Positions 38,769 through 47,371 of a stretch of DNA of 64,000 nucleotides are shown one piece after another. The stretch comes from Gracilibacillus ureilyticus (lineage in GTDB: Bacteria; Bacillota; Bacilli; Bacillales; Amphibacillaceae). The stretch lies in contig NZ_FOGL01000017.1 in the NCBI RefSeq assembly GCF_900111195.1, positions 50,195 through 114,194 on the forward strand, read 5' to 3'. A program made the position numbers and the translations under genes. The notes below the pieces were generated by a model. It was given only the letters and a program-made list of their open reading frames with translations. It was not told the origin of the DNA and searched no databases. The first letter of the stretch is position 1. The number at the start of each line of letters is the position of its first letter.

Positions 38769-39530
38769 ATGGCAGAAGAGAAAATAACGCTCATTATCAC
38801 TCGTCAGGACAGTCCGGATTCTCCTTCTTATCAGGAGACATTCAAAGTTAACTACCGTAAAAATATGAACATCATTTCGGCATTAATGGAGATCCAGAAA
38901 AATCCGGTTAATGCGAATGGAGAAAAACGCCCGCCAGTTTCCTGGGAATCTAACTGTTTAGAGGAAGTGTGCGGTGCTTGTTCAATGGTTATCAATGATG
39001 AACCGCGCCAGGCTTGTTCCACACTTGTTGATAAACTGGAACAGCCAATAACCATTGCGCCAATGTCTACATTCCCTGTTGTCCGTGACTTAGTCATTGA
39101 CCGCAGCCGGATGTTTGATTCATTGAAGAAAGTTAAAGCATGGATTCCAATTGACGGTACGTACGATTTAGGGCCGGGACCAAGAATGCCTGAGAAAAAA
39201 CGCCAGTGGGCTTATGAATTATCGAAATGTATGACTTGCGGTGTCTGCTTGGAAGCATGTCCGAACGTGAACAGCAAATCTGATTTTATCGGACCTGCAC
39301 CACTTTCACAGGTTCGCCTATTTAACGCACATCCTACAGGTGAAATGCACAAAGCAGAACGCCTGGATGCCTTAATGGAAGATGGCGGAATTACTGGATG
39401 CGGTAACTCACAAAACTGTGTTCAAGTGTGTCCGAAAGGAATTCCATTAACAACATCGATCGCTGCATTAAATCGTGATACGAACATCCAGTCATTCAAA
39501 AACTTCTTTGGAAGTGACAGTAATTATTAA
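38769..39530 (+). CDS. sdhB: Succinate dehydrogenase iron-sulfur subunit
   Basis: 253 aa. The N-terminal ferredoxin domain holds the 2Fe-2S Cys (CLEEVCGACSM, then CSTLVD), and the C-terminal domain has CMTCGVCLEACP and CGNSQNCVQVCPKG for the 4Fe-4S and 3Fe-4S clusters. ATG 38769 follows AGAGGGGGT. Last gene of the operon, before a strong terminator. Confidence 0.98.
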   Translation: MAEEKITLIITRQDSPDSPSYQETFKVNYRKNMNIISALMEIQKNPVNANGEKRPPVSWESNCLEEVCGACSMVINDEPRQACSTLVDKLEQPITIAPMSTFPVVRDLVIDRSRMFDSLKKVKAWIPIDGTYDLGPGPRMPEKKRQWAYELSKCMTCGVCLEACPNVNSKSDFIGPAPLSQVRLFNAHPTGEMHKAERLDALMEDGGITGCGNSQNCVQVCPKGIPLTTSIAALNRDTNIQSFKNFFGSDSNY

Positions 39531-39534
39531 AAGA

Positions 39535-39568
39535 AATGCCTGTTCCTCTGGGAGCAGGCATTTTTTTT
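39535..39568 (+). terminator. Intrinsic terminator after sdhB
   Basis: AATGCCTG pairs with CAGGCATT across a short loop, followed by eight T in total. Confidence 0.88.
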
Positions 39569-39736
39569 ATAGTGATAAAGAATTAGAAACACGCAGAATG
39601 AAATAGTGAATTCTACATATATCTCTTCATCTATCTCCGACTATCCAACTATTATTTTTTTCAAATAAAGATAAATATTTACAATTTTATTGTCCATATA
39701 TTATAATGATGAATGTTTACTTGAGGAGGTTTATCA

Positions 39737-41305
39737 ATGGAAAATGAAAAGGAAAGTCGCTGGTTATCTTTTTTGTCACAGCCATCCCATACTTTTGAGA
39801 TTTGGCGTGAGAAACAGATAACAGTACTGCAATTATTATCTCTGTCAATGGGATTAGGGTTCATCAACTTACTAAACCGTTTTTATATCGCTGAGATGGG
39901 CGAACACTTTTCTGTCAGTGCACTCATTATTTTGGCTATGATCTTCAGTCCATTAGTTGGTTTTATCGCAATAAAAGTCGGAGCTTTTTTTGCAGAGAAA
40001 ATCGGTCGTCTTTTTAAAGGAAAAGCAACCTACCGGCAAATGGAAATAGCGGTTGGCTGGTCTTTATTACCGTTGATGTTATTAATCCCGTTTTGGATAG
40101 TAGAGATAATTTTATTCCCGGATATTTTTACTTCAGAGTTGTTTGTTTCTATGACAGAAAAGGAAGCATTACTATTTAATATAGTTTTATTTTTTGAAGT
40201 AATTCTTTTTGGTTGGAGCTTGCTGATTTTTGTAATTGGTTTTTGTAAATATCATGAGTTTTATAAAATGAAGCCTGTTGTCTATGTTGTTCACACAATG
40301 GCTTTCATCTTTCTCTTATACAACTGGGGAAATGGTGCTGTGCAGATATATGACACTGTTCAATACAATAAAGCAATTGAAGAAGAGGACTATGAAACAA
40401 TTCTGACAAATGCAGAAACAGATTTAGAGGAAGAACCAGCAGACCTAACAGCATTAAATAATAAAGCATATGCATTAATCAATGAAGGAAACTATGAAGA
40501 AGGCCTGGAGGTCGTCAATGAAGTTTTAGAAATTGAACCGGACAATGATACTGCTTTAAATAATAAAGGCTGGGCATTAAACATGCTGGGAAGAAATGAG
40601 GAAGCATTGACAGTAATTATGCAGGCTATCGCTATTGAACCTAACGAAGCATATGAATATATTAATCTGGGAAACATTTATTACGGATTGGGAAATTACC
40701 AGTCGGGTATCGATGCATATGAAACAGCTATTGATTATGATATTTCCGAAGATACCGCTTCTGCTTATTACGGGTTAGGGATAACCTATTATGATTTAGC
40801 AGAGTATGAAAAAACGATTGATTATATGGAAAGGTACCTGACATATTTACCTGAAGATATTGATGCATACTGGGTGATGGCAAATGCTTACGATTTTCTT
40901 AATAACCAGACACAAGCGTTGGAAATGCTTGATCACATACTAGCGATTGATCCGGAAAACGTTGCTGTTCATACATATAAAGCAGATCTCCACCTCTACT
41001 ATGAACAGATTCAGGAGGCTGAGATAATGTATCAGAAAATTATCACAGACTATCCGGAATATCCGGATGGCTATTACGGAATGGCTGCAATTGCAGCATA
41101 TAACCAGAATACAATAGACGCCATAACAAATTTAGAGATCGTGTTAGAATATGATCCGTATTACTTTGAAAACGCACTATATGATGTGTTTTTTGATAAT
41201 ATTCGTGAAACAAGCGAATTTCAGGCATTGGAAGCAAAATACTATGAAACTGATGGATTGTATGAAGATAGCGGGCTTGGTGATGAATCGGTTCGATATG
41301 ATTAA
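39737..41305 (+). CDS. Yip1-like membrane domain fused to TPR repeats
   Basis: 522-aa protein with two parts. Residues about 1-205 form five hydrophobic segments with the layout of the Yip1 domain. From about residue 215 to 500 there are roughly eight tetratricopeptide repeats, clearest in NKAYALINEGNYEEGLEVVNEVLEIEP-like units (described by pattern, with Asn-Lys-x-x-x-L and Pro at the end). ATG 39737 follows GAGGAGG. The TPR part should face the cytosol or the outside depending on an odd number of helices. It probably scaffolds protein contacts at the membrane. Single gene between terminators. Confidence 0.82.
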   Translation: MENEKESRWLSFLSQPSHTFEIWREKQITVLQLLSLSMGLGFINLLNRFYIAEMGEHFSVSALIILAMIFSPLVGFIAIKVGAFFAEKIGRLFKGKATYRQMEIAVGWSLLPLMLLIPFWIVEIILFPDIFTSELFVSMTEKEALLFNIVLFFEVILFGWSLLIFVIGFCKYHEFYKMKPVVYVVHTMAFIFLLYNWGNGAVQIYDTVQYNKAIEEEDYETILTNAETDLEEEPADLTALNNKAYALINEGNYEEGLEVVNEVLEIEPDNDTALNNKGWALNMLGRNEEALTVIMQAIAIEPNEAYEYINLGNIYYGLGNYQSGIDAYETAIDYDISEDTASAYYGLGITYYDLAEYEKTIDYMERYLTYLPEDIDAYWVMANAYDFLNNQTQALEMLDHILAIDPENVAVHTYKADLHLYYEQIQEAEIMYQKIITDYPEYPDGYYGMAAIAAYNQNTIDAITNLEIVLEYDPYYFENALYDVFFDNIRETSEFQALEAKYYETDGLYEDSGLGDESVRYD

Positions 41306-41309
41306 GATA

Positions 41310-41340
41310 GTGTCCGGGCAAATCGCCCGGACACTTTTTT
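41310..41340 (+). terminator. Intrinsic terminator after the TPR gene
   Basis: Perfect 10-bp stem GTGTCCGGGC / GCCCGGACAC with a five-base loop, then six T. Confidence 0.95.
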
Positions 41341-41421
41341 GATAGATTCCTTGGTTAGATAGTCTGATTTAAGGAATAATGTGTTAATATGGAAGATATT
41401 AGAGGTGAGGAGGGTTCGAAA

Positions 41422-42093
41422 ATGGTTAAAGCAATTATCTTTGATTTTGATGGATTAATTTTTGATACAGAGACGTTTGAACTGGAGTCTTTTCAACAAT
41501 TATATCAGAAATATAATATCGAATTTCCAATCGAATCATGGCTTAAAGGAATCGGCAGTTCATTGGCTTTTGATCCGTACGAGCAATTGCTTCATTGTAT
41601 ACCGAATATAGACCGGGATACAGTCAGACAGGAGAGAAGAAAAGTATACAAGGAATTAATTGCAGATCAATTACCCCGTGATGGAGTAGTGGATTATTTA
41701 AAACGTGCAAAACAGCTTGGTATAATGACTGCAATTGCTTCCAGTTCCAGGAGAAGCTGGGTTGATGAGCATTTAGATAAACTAAATCTGACCGACTATT
41801 TTGATGTAATTTTTACTGCTGATGATGCGGAAGAAGTGAAGCCGGCACCAGATCTTTACCTCAAAGTGCTGAACCATTTTCATATTACACCTGAAGACGC
41901 AATTGTTTTCGAAGATTCTCCAAACGGTTCTCTGGCTGCAATAAACGCAGGTATTTCTTGTGTAATTGTACCGAATAAAACAACGGCAGAACTAGCATTT
42001 GATAAGAGAGTAGCCCTAAGGATGAAATCGAAAAATGAGAAGTCACTTGATGAAGTTTTGCATGAGATCGGGATTTTTCATGGGGAAACATAA
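41422..42093 (+). CDS. HAD superfamily hydrolase (beta-phosphoglucomutase-like)
   Basis: 223-aa HAD subfamily IA phosphatase or mutase, close in pattern to B. subtilis YhcW. Start ATG 41422 after GAGGAGGG. Motif I FDFDGLIFDTE carries the nucleophile Asp8 and acid Asp10, motif II is IASSSR, Lys of motif III is in EEVKPAPDLY and motif IV is VFEDSPNG. The alpha-helical cap is inserted after motif I. Substrate unknown; a mutase usually has a shorter linker and sugar-binding residues I cannot verify. Confidence 0.88.
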   Translation: MVKAIIFDFDGLIFDTETFELESFQQLYQKYNIEFPIESWLKGIGSSLAFDPYEQLLHCIPNIDRDTVRQERRKVYKELIADQLPRDGVVDYLKRAKQLGIMTAIASSSRRSWVDEHLDKLNLTDYFDVIFTADDAEEVKPAPDLYLKVLNHFHITPEDAIVFEDSPNGSLAAINAGISCVIVPNKTTAELAFDKRVALRMKSKNEKSLDEVLHEIGIFHGET

Positions 42094-42216
42094 TCCATCT
42101 GTATAACAGAAGGGATTGATATTGCCCGGGAAATGAACGGCTGTTAAAAGAATTTAATCGTGATCAGAGATTCTTATGGATGTGTGTGTTACACTGAATG
42201 AAAAGGAGGGATAATT

Positions 42217-42978
42217 GTGACGGATAACATATCAGCGATAGATTATCGTGAAGTGATGGAATATTCGCTTGATCCACTTATCATTCATTCAGATCACAAA
42301 ATTATATATATTAACAAGGCTGCGGAACAATTATTTATGACAGTGAAAGAAGCTGTTATCGGAGGCAGCCCACTGGACATTTTCAAGGAAACATCGAAAT
42401 CTTCCATTAGAAAGAGAATAGCAGGTGCCTACTCGCATCCAGCAGATGTTATTGAAGAAACAGTATACAGGATGGACGGAACCGCCGTAGATGTAGAGTT
42501 ATATTGTCACCCGCTTATAATGGGAGAGACGAAGGCAATACAGACATACATAAAAGATATCACTGACCGCAAAAAGCGGGAAGCCCTGCAAAAGGAAATG
42601 GAAACAGAAATCAATGAATTGTCAGCAACAATTGTTCCGGTTGTAGAGGAAATCGGTGTGCTGCCATTAGGAGGGAAAATCGATCAGGAAAAAGCTGCAC
42701 AGCTTTTAGATTTGGTACCAGTTAAAGTGCATGAACAGAACATCACCTATTTAATTATTGATTTTTCAGGAGTTTACACATTAGATAATGTTGTCATAGA
42801 TTCTCTTTTCAGGATAAGCAGTGTGTTAGCAATGCTTGGTGTGAAGTCCATTATTACCGGATTAAGAGCCGAACTAGCCGTAGAAGCAACGAGCCAGGGT
42901 ATCGATTTATCCCCATTTACAACAATGGCGACAGTTAAAGAAGCACTTTCTTACCTTGGCCTTAATGTAAAAGCATAA
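42217..42978 (+). CDS. PAS-STAS domain protein, RsbR-like
   Basis: 253-aa protein with an N-terminal PAS domain (about 10-118, ending ITDRKKRE), a short helical linker, and a C-terminal STAS domain (about 138-250). This is the layout of the stressosome proteins RsbR/YtvA. In RsbR the STAS domain has two phosphorylated Thr. Here the position in DFSGVYTLDNVVID is Asn191, while the second, ITGLR Thr214, is kept. The PAS domain lacks the LOV photoactive Cys motif. GTG start 42217 behind GGAGGG. No rsbS/rsbT gene is adjacent. Confidence 0.8.
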   Translation: MTDNISAIDYREVMEYSLDPLIIHSDHKIIYINKAAEQLFMTVKEAVIGGSPLDIFKETSKSSIRKRIAGAYSHPADVIEETVYRMDGTAVDVELYCHPLIMGETKAIQTYIKDITDRKKREALQKEMETEINELSATIVPVVEEIGVLPLGGKIDQEKAAQLLDLVPVKVHEQNITYLIIDFSGVYTLDNVVIDSLFRISSVLAMLGVKSIITGLRAELAVEATSQGIDLSPFTTMATVKEALSYLGLNVKA

Positions 42979-43012
42979 GACAGGGAGAATGACTCTCTGT
43001 CCCCTCCTTTTT
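42979..43012 (+). terminator. Terminator after the PAS-STAS gene
   Basis: GACAGGGAG pairs with CTCTCTGTC (one G-T pair) over a five-base loop, followed by CCCTCCTTTTT. Confidence 0.7.
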
Positions 43013-43111
43013 GAATTCCCCGTATTTTCCCCATTCGCCTCCCTTTAAAAAGTGAAACCATTTCCAAATTCATTCGTATACGTTATATAAAAAAAGAGAT
43101 GGAGTGACTTA

Positions 43112-44578
43112 ATGGAAGATTTAAAGAAAAAATTACAGCCATTTATCCCTGGTAACCCAGAGATTGAAATGGTAGATGAAGAATACTCATGTCAAATAGT
43201 AAATATACTCACAAAAGAAGTTTACGGAACTATTGAGCTGAGCGAGGATGGGAAATTTGAAGGATATCACGCAGAAATTGATTATGAGGAGGAAGAATCT
43301 GTTGTAGATATCTCTGTTCCTGCGCAAGTAAAAGAAATGCTGAGATTGGCACAGTTATTTGTGGAAACATTTGTAGATAGAGAAGTACATTTTAGTGTAT
43401 TGTGTGAATTTGCGGAAAATAATTATATGATTTCTTACGAGGAACGCGATCCAAAACTTGGTCTGTTTATCCCAAATACAGGATGTTCCTTATATTTTAC
43501 AAGAGATGCAGCCCTTAGGTCAGCTTCTATTGGACAAACTGACATTGTGTTAGAATATCCATCTCTACAGATCACAAAGGATGAGGCGAAAGAAATCTTG
43601 CAAGCTTCTGGTTATCTCCAGCTTTCTATCAATCTGCCTGGTCATGGAGAGGACCGCTTTGGTGAGGCAGAACTGATATATCGTGCAAAGGATGAAATAG
43701 TGGGAGTCACTGTTGATGGCAAATTAGATTCGATTTTGGAGTTTATGGGAACTAAAGAGCCTCCCGTACATGATTTAACTGAGGTCCATCCGTCAGAGAC
43801 AATGGAGGAGATGCTGAATGTACAAAATCACTTAGTGAGAAAGGCGGGAGAAGATCAATCCGTAATCTGGGTAGATCCGGCTGTTTCCATAAATGAGGAG
43901 GAAGAAGAAGCTGTTATCTCCATTTACAACGGGGAAACAGGCCATTTTAGCTATTCCAACCTTCCATTTGAACAGAATGAGGAACTTTCTGAGTTATCTA
44001 GAGAAAACATGCAAGAAAGAGCGGTTGAGTATCTTGAATTGGTCGTTGGAAATGTCCATGAGAAATATGTTCTGGAGGACCCAGATGATTTTAGTTCGGA
44101 ACAGGACTTTTTAAAAAATATTGAAGAAACATCAGATGGAGAAGAAATCGAAGTAGTCGTACACGATCAGGGGGAAGAATGGGAAGATTACCCGGAAGCA
44201 GAACCAACCGTAATGTTCAGATTTTACAGAGTGCATCAAGAAATGAGATTATTAGGATATGACGCACATGTCCATATAGGCGTTTATTCGGGAATCATAC
44301 GTGAATGTTCAATTACTTTCCTGACGAATAAGCAAATAGAAAGCCTTAAACAGCTAAGCACTGTTCCATCTTTCTCGATGAAAGTAGCAGAACAGCGTTT
44401 TTTTAATGAACTGGAAATGACCTTAGTTCGTGCCGTTAAAAGTTTGGATGATCCAAAAACATATACACTCTCATATCTCGTCGAGTTTCCGGAAACAGGT
44501 GGGCATATTGAGAAAATGAATGCACATACCGGTGTAGTCTCTTACGTCGATACCGGCATTATAAAGGAAAGTGAGTAA
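43112..44578 (+). CDS. Acidic protein of unknown function, YcdB/PepSY-like
   Basis: 488-aa, very acidic (many EEE/DE runs, e.g. EEEEESVVD), without a signal peptide or membrane helix. Sections of about 100 residues with alternating beta strands and a recurring pattern resemble the YcdB/YcdC (DUF4901) repeats built on PepSY-like folds, so I call it related with modest certainty. No catalytic motif is seen. ATG 43112 follows GATGGAGTG. Alone between terminator and the HPr-like gene. High acidity fits a salt-tolerant lifestyle but could also be protein-specific. Confidence 0.55.
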   Translation: MEDLKKKLQPFIPGNPEIEMVDEEYSCQIVNILTKEVYGTIELSEDGKFEGYHAEIDYEEEESVVDISVPAQVKEMLRLAQLFVETFVDREVHFSVLCEFAENNYMISYEERDPKLGLFIPNTGCSLYFTRDAALRSASIGQTDIVLEYPSLQITKDEAKEILQASGYLQLSINLPGHGEDRFGEAELIYRAKDEIVGVTVDGKLDSILEFMGTKEPPVHDLTEVHPSETMEEMLNVQNHLVRKAGEDQSVIWVDPAVSINEEEEEAVISIYNGETGHFSYSNLPFEQNEELSELSRENMQERAVEYLELVVGNVHEKYVLEDPDDFSSEQDFLKNIEETSDGEEIEVVVHDQGEEWEDYPEAEPTVMFRFYRVHQEMRLLGYDAHVHIGVYSGIIRECSITFLTNKQIESLKQLSTVPSFSMKVAEQRFFNELEMTLVRAVKSLDDPKTYTLSYLVEFPETGGHIEKMNAHTGVVSYVDTGIIKESE

Positions 44579-44666
44579 ACCTTGGCGGGGGGATTTTCTC
44601 TTCCGCTAAATTTTACTGATACAGCTTCTGATTTTGGATATAATATACAAAAAAGGAGCTGATTAT

Positions 44667-44924
44667 ATGTATGTAAAAGATATGACAATAAACAGGGCGC
44701 TAGGACCAAAAGGGATGTCCGATCTGACGAATTTAGCGCAAAACTTTGAGAGTGATGTGAAATTACAATTCAATAACTATCATATTGATGTGAAAAGTAT
44801 TTTAGGTTTGCTCTCCCTTAATCTTGTACAGGGTTCAAATGTAACACTCACAACGAGGGGCTATGATGATAAAGATGCACTGAATGCCATCAGTGAATAC
44901 TTACAAGTCACAGTGCCGCGATAG
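44667..44924 (+). CDS. HPr-like protein lacking the phosphorylatable His
   Basis: 85-aa HPr/PTS fold. ATG 44667 follows AAAGGAG; an upstream TTG frame is not used. The block VDVKSILGLLSLNL aligns with the HPr regulatory helix, and Ser44 takes the place of Ser46, the HPr-kinase site. At the His15 position (31 residues before) there is Gly13, and Arg17 is Lys15, so phosphotransfer in the PTS is impossible. Like Crh, it could only act as a Ser-phosphorylated regulator; it is not Crh by sequence. Role is inferred. Confidence 0.8.
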   Translation: MYVKDMTINRALGPKGMSDLTNLAQNFESDVKLQFNNYHIDVKSILGLLSLNLVQGSNVTLTTRGYDDKDALNAISEYLQVTVPR

Positions 44925-45013
44925 GGATAATGTCTTTACAAACGTTTTTTTTAAAAACAGAACATATATTCCTTTTTGTATGGTATAATCATCCAAAAGA
45001 GAAGGATGATTGG

Positions 45014-46051
45014 ATGAAGAATTTCATTGATAAGATGGAGAAGCTTTCAGAAGTTTATACTGTTAATGGATTGAGTCTAGCCGTAGTTCGTTATAATGAG
45101 GTGACAGAGGTAAAGAATTACGGAGTTCTGGAAAAAGGGACTGAAAGATATGTGAACAGTCATTCACTTTTTCACGCCTGTTCGATTAGTAAATTTGTAA
45201 CTGCATTGTTGGCAGTAAAATTAACTGATCAGGGATTTTTTGATTTGGATGAAGATGTAAACAGAAGACTTAGCAGCTGGAAGATCCCTGATAACAAATT
45301 TATGAAGGATAAGAAAGTAACATTACGAAACTTGCTGTCACATCAATCTGGTGTGACAGACCCTGAAGGTAGTTTTATGGAAATGAAGGCGGGTGACCTG
45401 ACTCCATCTATTACTGATATCTTAGTAGGGAAGACAGGATATCATAGAGATTCGGTTACTGTAAAATACAGACCGGAAGCTGAATTTCATTATTCTGATG
45501 CTGGATATTGTGTCATTCAGCAAATGCTGGAAGATGTAATGGGCCGTTCATTTAATATGTTAATTGATGAATATATCTTTCAGCCATTATCCCTGAACAA
45601 TTGTACATATAATACGCGACCTGCTGAGAGGAATTTTGCTTATGGCTATAATAAAGAAGGGGAAATGGTGATGGGCGGTTACCCGAGATATCCATATCCT
45701 GCAGCTTGCGGTCTTTGGACAACAGCATCAGATCTAGCTCAATTAATGGCAGAATTAATGAATGCGCTTAAAGGAAGAAGTAAAATAGGGATATCTGAAA
45801 AAAGTGCACGGGAAATGATCAGCCCGCAATTTGAAAGAAACTGGACCGGTTTAGGTGTTTTTCTTGACCATTCTAAAAAAGAATTGGAGATCACATCCCT
45901 TGGCTGGGGTTCTGGTTTTCAATCAATAATGGTCTCTTTTCCGGAAAAAGAGACTGGATTCGCTATTATGACAAACACTGATACAGGGGTTCATCAATTG
46001 GAAGGTATAATTGGAGAAATTTATCGTGATTTTTGTTTGGCATATCTATGA
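45014..46051 (+). CDS. Serine hydrolase, class C beta-lactamase-like
   Basis: 345-aa protein of the beta-lactamase/penicillin-binding superfamily. The S-x-x-K nucleophile is SISK near residue 64, the Y-x-N triad position reads YSDAGY (Asp replacing Asn), and the last element near the C-terminus is the HxG-like region around SLGWGSGFQS. No signal peptide is present at the chosen ATG 45014 (AAGGA 7 bases upstream), so it is likely an intracellular esterase or peptidase; a longer frame from 44930 adds residues without a signal peptide. It overlaps the VOC gene's upstream region. Confidence 0.82.
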   Translation: MKNFIDKMEKLSEVYTVNGLSLAVVRYNEVTEVKNYGVLEKGTERYVNSHSLFHACSISKFVTALLAVKLTDQGFFDLDEDVNRRLSSWKIPDNKFMKDKKVTLRNLLSHQSGVTDPEGSFMEMKAGDLTPSITDILVGKTGYHRDSVTVKYRPEAEFHYSDAGYCVIQQMLEDVMGRSFNMLIDEYIFQPLSLNNCTYNTRPAERNFAYGYNKEGEMVMGGYPRYPYPAACGLWTTASDLAQLMAELMNALKGRSKIGISEKSAREMISPQFERNWTGLGVFLDHSKKELEITSLGWGSGFQSIMVSFPEKETGFAIMTNTDTGVHQLEGIIGEIYRDFCLAYL

Positions 46052-46070
46052 AAATGGAGGAGGAAGACCT

Positions 46071-46463
46071 GTGAAACATAAACTGGAGCGAGTCGGAACG
46101 AATTATATACCTGTTCGTAATGTGGAGGTGTCGGCAGCATGGTATGTGGAGAAACTGGGAGGGGAGCTTAGTTATAAGGATGAAGACAAAGCTATTATTA
46201 ATCTAGCAGACCAAAGTTTCTTCCTTGTTCGAGCAAAGGATCACCAGACTGCTAATTTTATAGATAAACATGGGGAAGAGCAATTCAGCCTAACATTTGA
46301 AGTGGATGGAATGGAAGCATTAGTAGAAATTCATCAGGACTTTATGGAGGCTGGAATTATAGTGGGGGAAATAGAAAATAGAGGGCATGCTGGAAGGAAC
46401 TTTGTTTTTCAAGATCTGGACGGTAATAAATTTGATGTATGGAGTGAACTTGCCCGTAAATAG
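46071..46463 (+). CDS. VOC (glyoxalase/bleomycin-resistance fold) protein
   Basis: 130-aa protein starting at GTG 46071 behind GGAGGAGG. The paired beta-alpha-beta-beta-beta units of the vicinal oxygen chelate fold are visible: VGTNYIPVRNVEVSAAWYVEKLGGEL early and NFVFQDLDGNKFDVWSE at the end, with a late Glu and His-poor ligand set. Metal ligands are not clear, so an enzymatic or a binding role are both possible. It starts 20 bases after the serine hydrolase gene, suggesting cotranscription. Confidence 0.85.
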   Translation: MKHKLERVGTNYIPVRNVEVSAAWYVEKLGGELSYKDEDKAIINLADQSFFLVRAKDHQTANFIDKHGEEQFSLTFEVDGMEALVEIHQDFMEAGIIVGEIENRGHAGRNFVFQDLDGNKFDVWSELARK

Positions 46464-46484
46464 GCTAAGAAATGGGGGAACTAA

Positions 46485-47288
46485 ATGATTCATCTAGTGT
46501 TTGGCGGGGCTGCAACAGGCAGTTTAACATACGCCTATCGTAATCATGATGATAAGGTAATAGGGTTTCCGATTGATTTTTCTTTGGGACCGATTAAAGA
46601 TATTCATAAAAAGAGCGGAATCAATCATTATTTTAACTGGCTGCATACGACTTATCATCCAATGTGGAATAGTTTTCAAAATGATCAATCCATTTATACA
46701 GAATCCCTGCAGGAACTATTGGAGATAGACAATGGAGAACATGTCACCATCTGGACTTGTGAAAATGCTTCGGAACAAACTGGGCTGCGAATCTGCTGCA
46801 GTATATTGAAGGGGAAGAACCTAAATCTGAGCTATATTAATACATATCAGGCAATGCATGATTTTACCAAAAACAAAGATATTAAAATAGATATTCGCCA
46901 AACCGGGGAATGTAACTCAGAGCAGCTCAAATACTTTTATGATCATTATAAAAAACCACTAACTGATAAGTTAAAAGGAGAATACGCGGAAGAAGGGGAA
47001 AAATTACTTAATAGTCAAGGGATTGTCCGTTCATGGCAAAAGGGTAAGATTATTGACGACAAGCAAACAAGGGATGATCCTTTTATATTGGAGTGTGTAA
47101 GGAGATTGCAAAGAGAGGATGAGTTTATTCAAGCGGTAAAAGTTATTGGGGAAGTGATAGGTCATACAGAACAGCCACTATTTGATGCCTGGATTGAATA
47201 TAGAATACGGTCTCTCATCCATTCGGGTCAATTAGATTATGAAGGAAGCCTTCAATCAATGCGAATGTATCATATAAAAGTGAGTTGA
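46485..47288 (+). CDS. DUF1835 domain protein
   Basis: 267-aa soluble protein. N-terminal DUF1835 (about 1-125) has the typical beginning IHLVFGGAATGSL and the FPIDFSLGPI stretch; the C-terminal half (about 140-260) matches the DUF3658 type often fused to it. Function is unknown. ATG 46485 follows GGGGGAAC, 21 bases after the VOC gene. Such genes often occur next to regulators and small hydrolases in Bacillaceae accessory regions, as here. Confidence 0.82.
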   Translation: MIHLVFGGAATGSLTYAYRNHDDKVIGFPIDFSLGPIKDIHKKSGINHYFNWLHTTYHPMWNSFQNDQSIYTESLQELLEIDNGEHVTIWTCENASEQTGLRICCSILKGKNLNLSYINTYQAMHDFTKNKDIKIDIRQTGECNSEQLKYFYDHYKKPLTDKLKGEYAEEGEKLLNSQGIVRSWQKGKIIDDKQTRDDPFILECVRRLQREDEFIQAVKVIGEVIGHTEQPLFDAWIEYRIRSLIHSGQLDYEGSLQSMRMYHIKVS

Positions 47289-47371
47289 GGAGCTGTCATA
47301 AGAACGCACAGAATGACAGGAAAATGATTGGCTGAAGGGTTAAGATTGTATTGGGAAGGGAGGTTGCGGGC

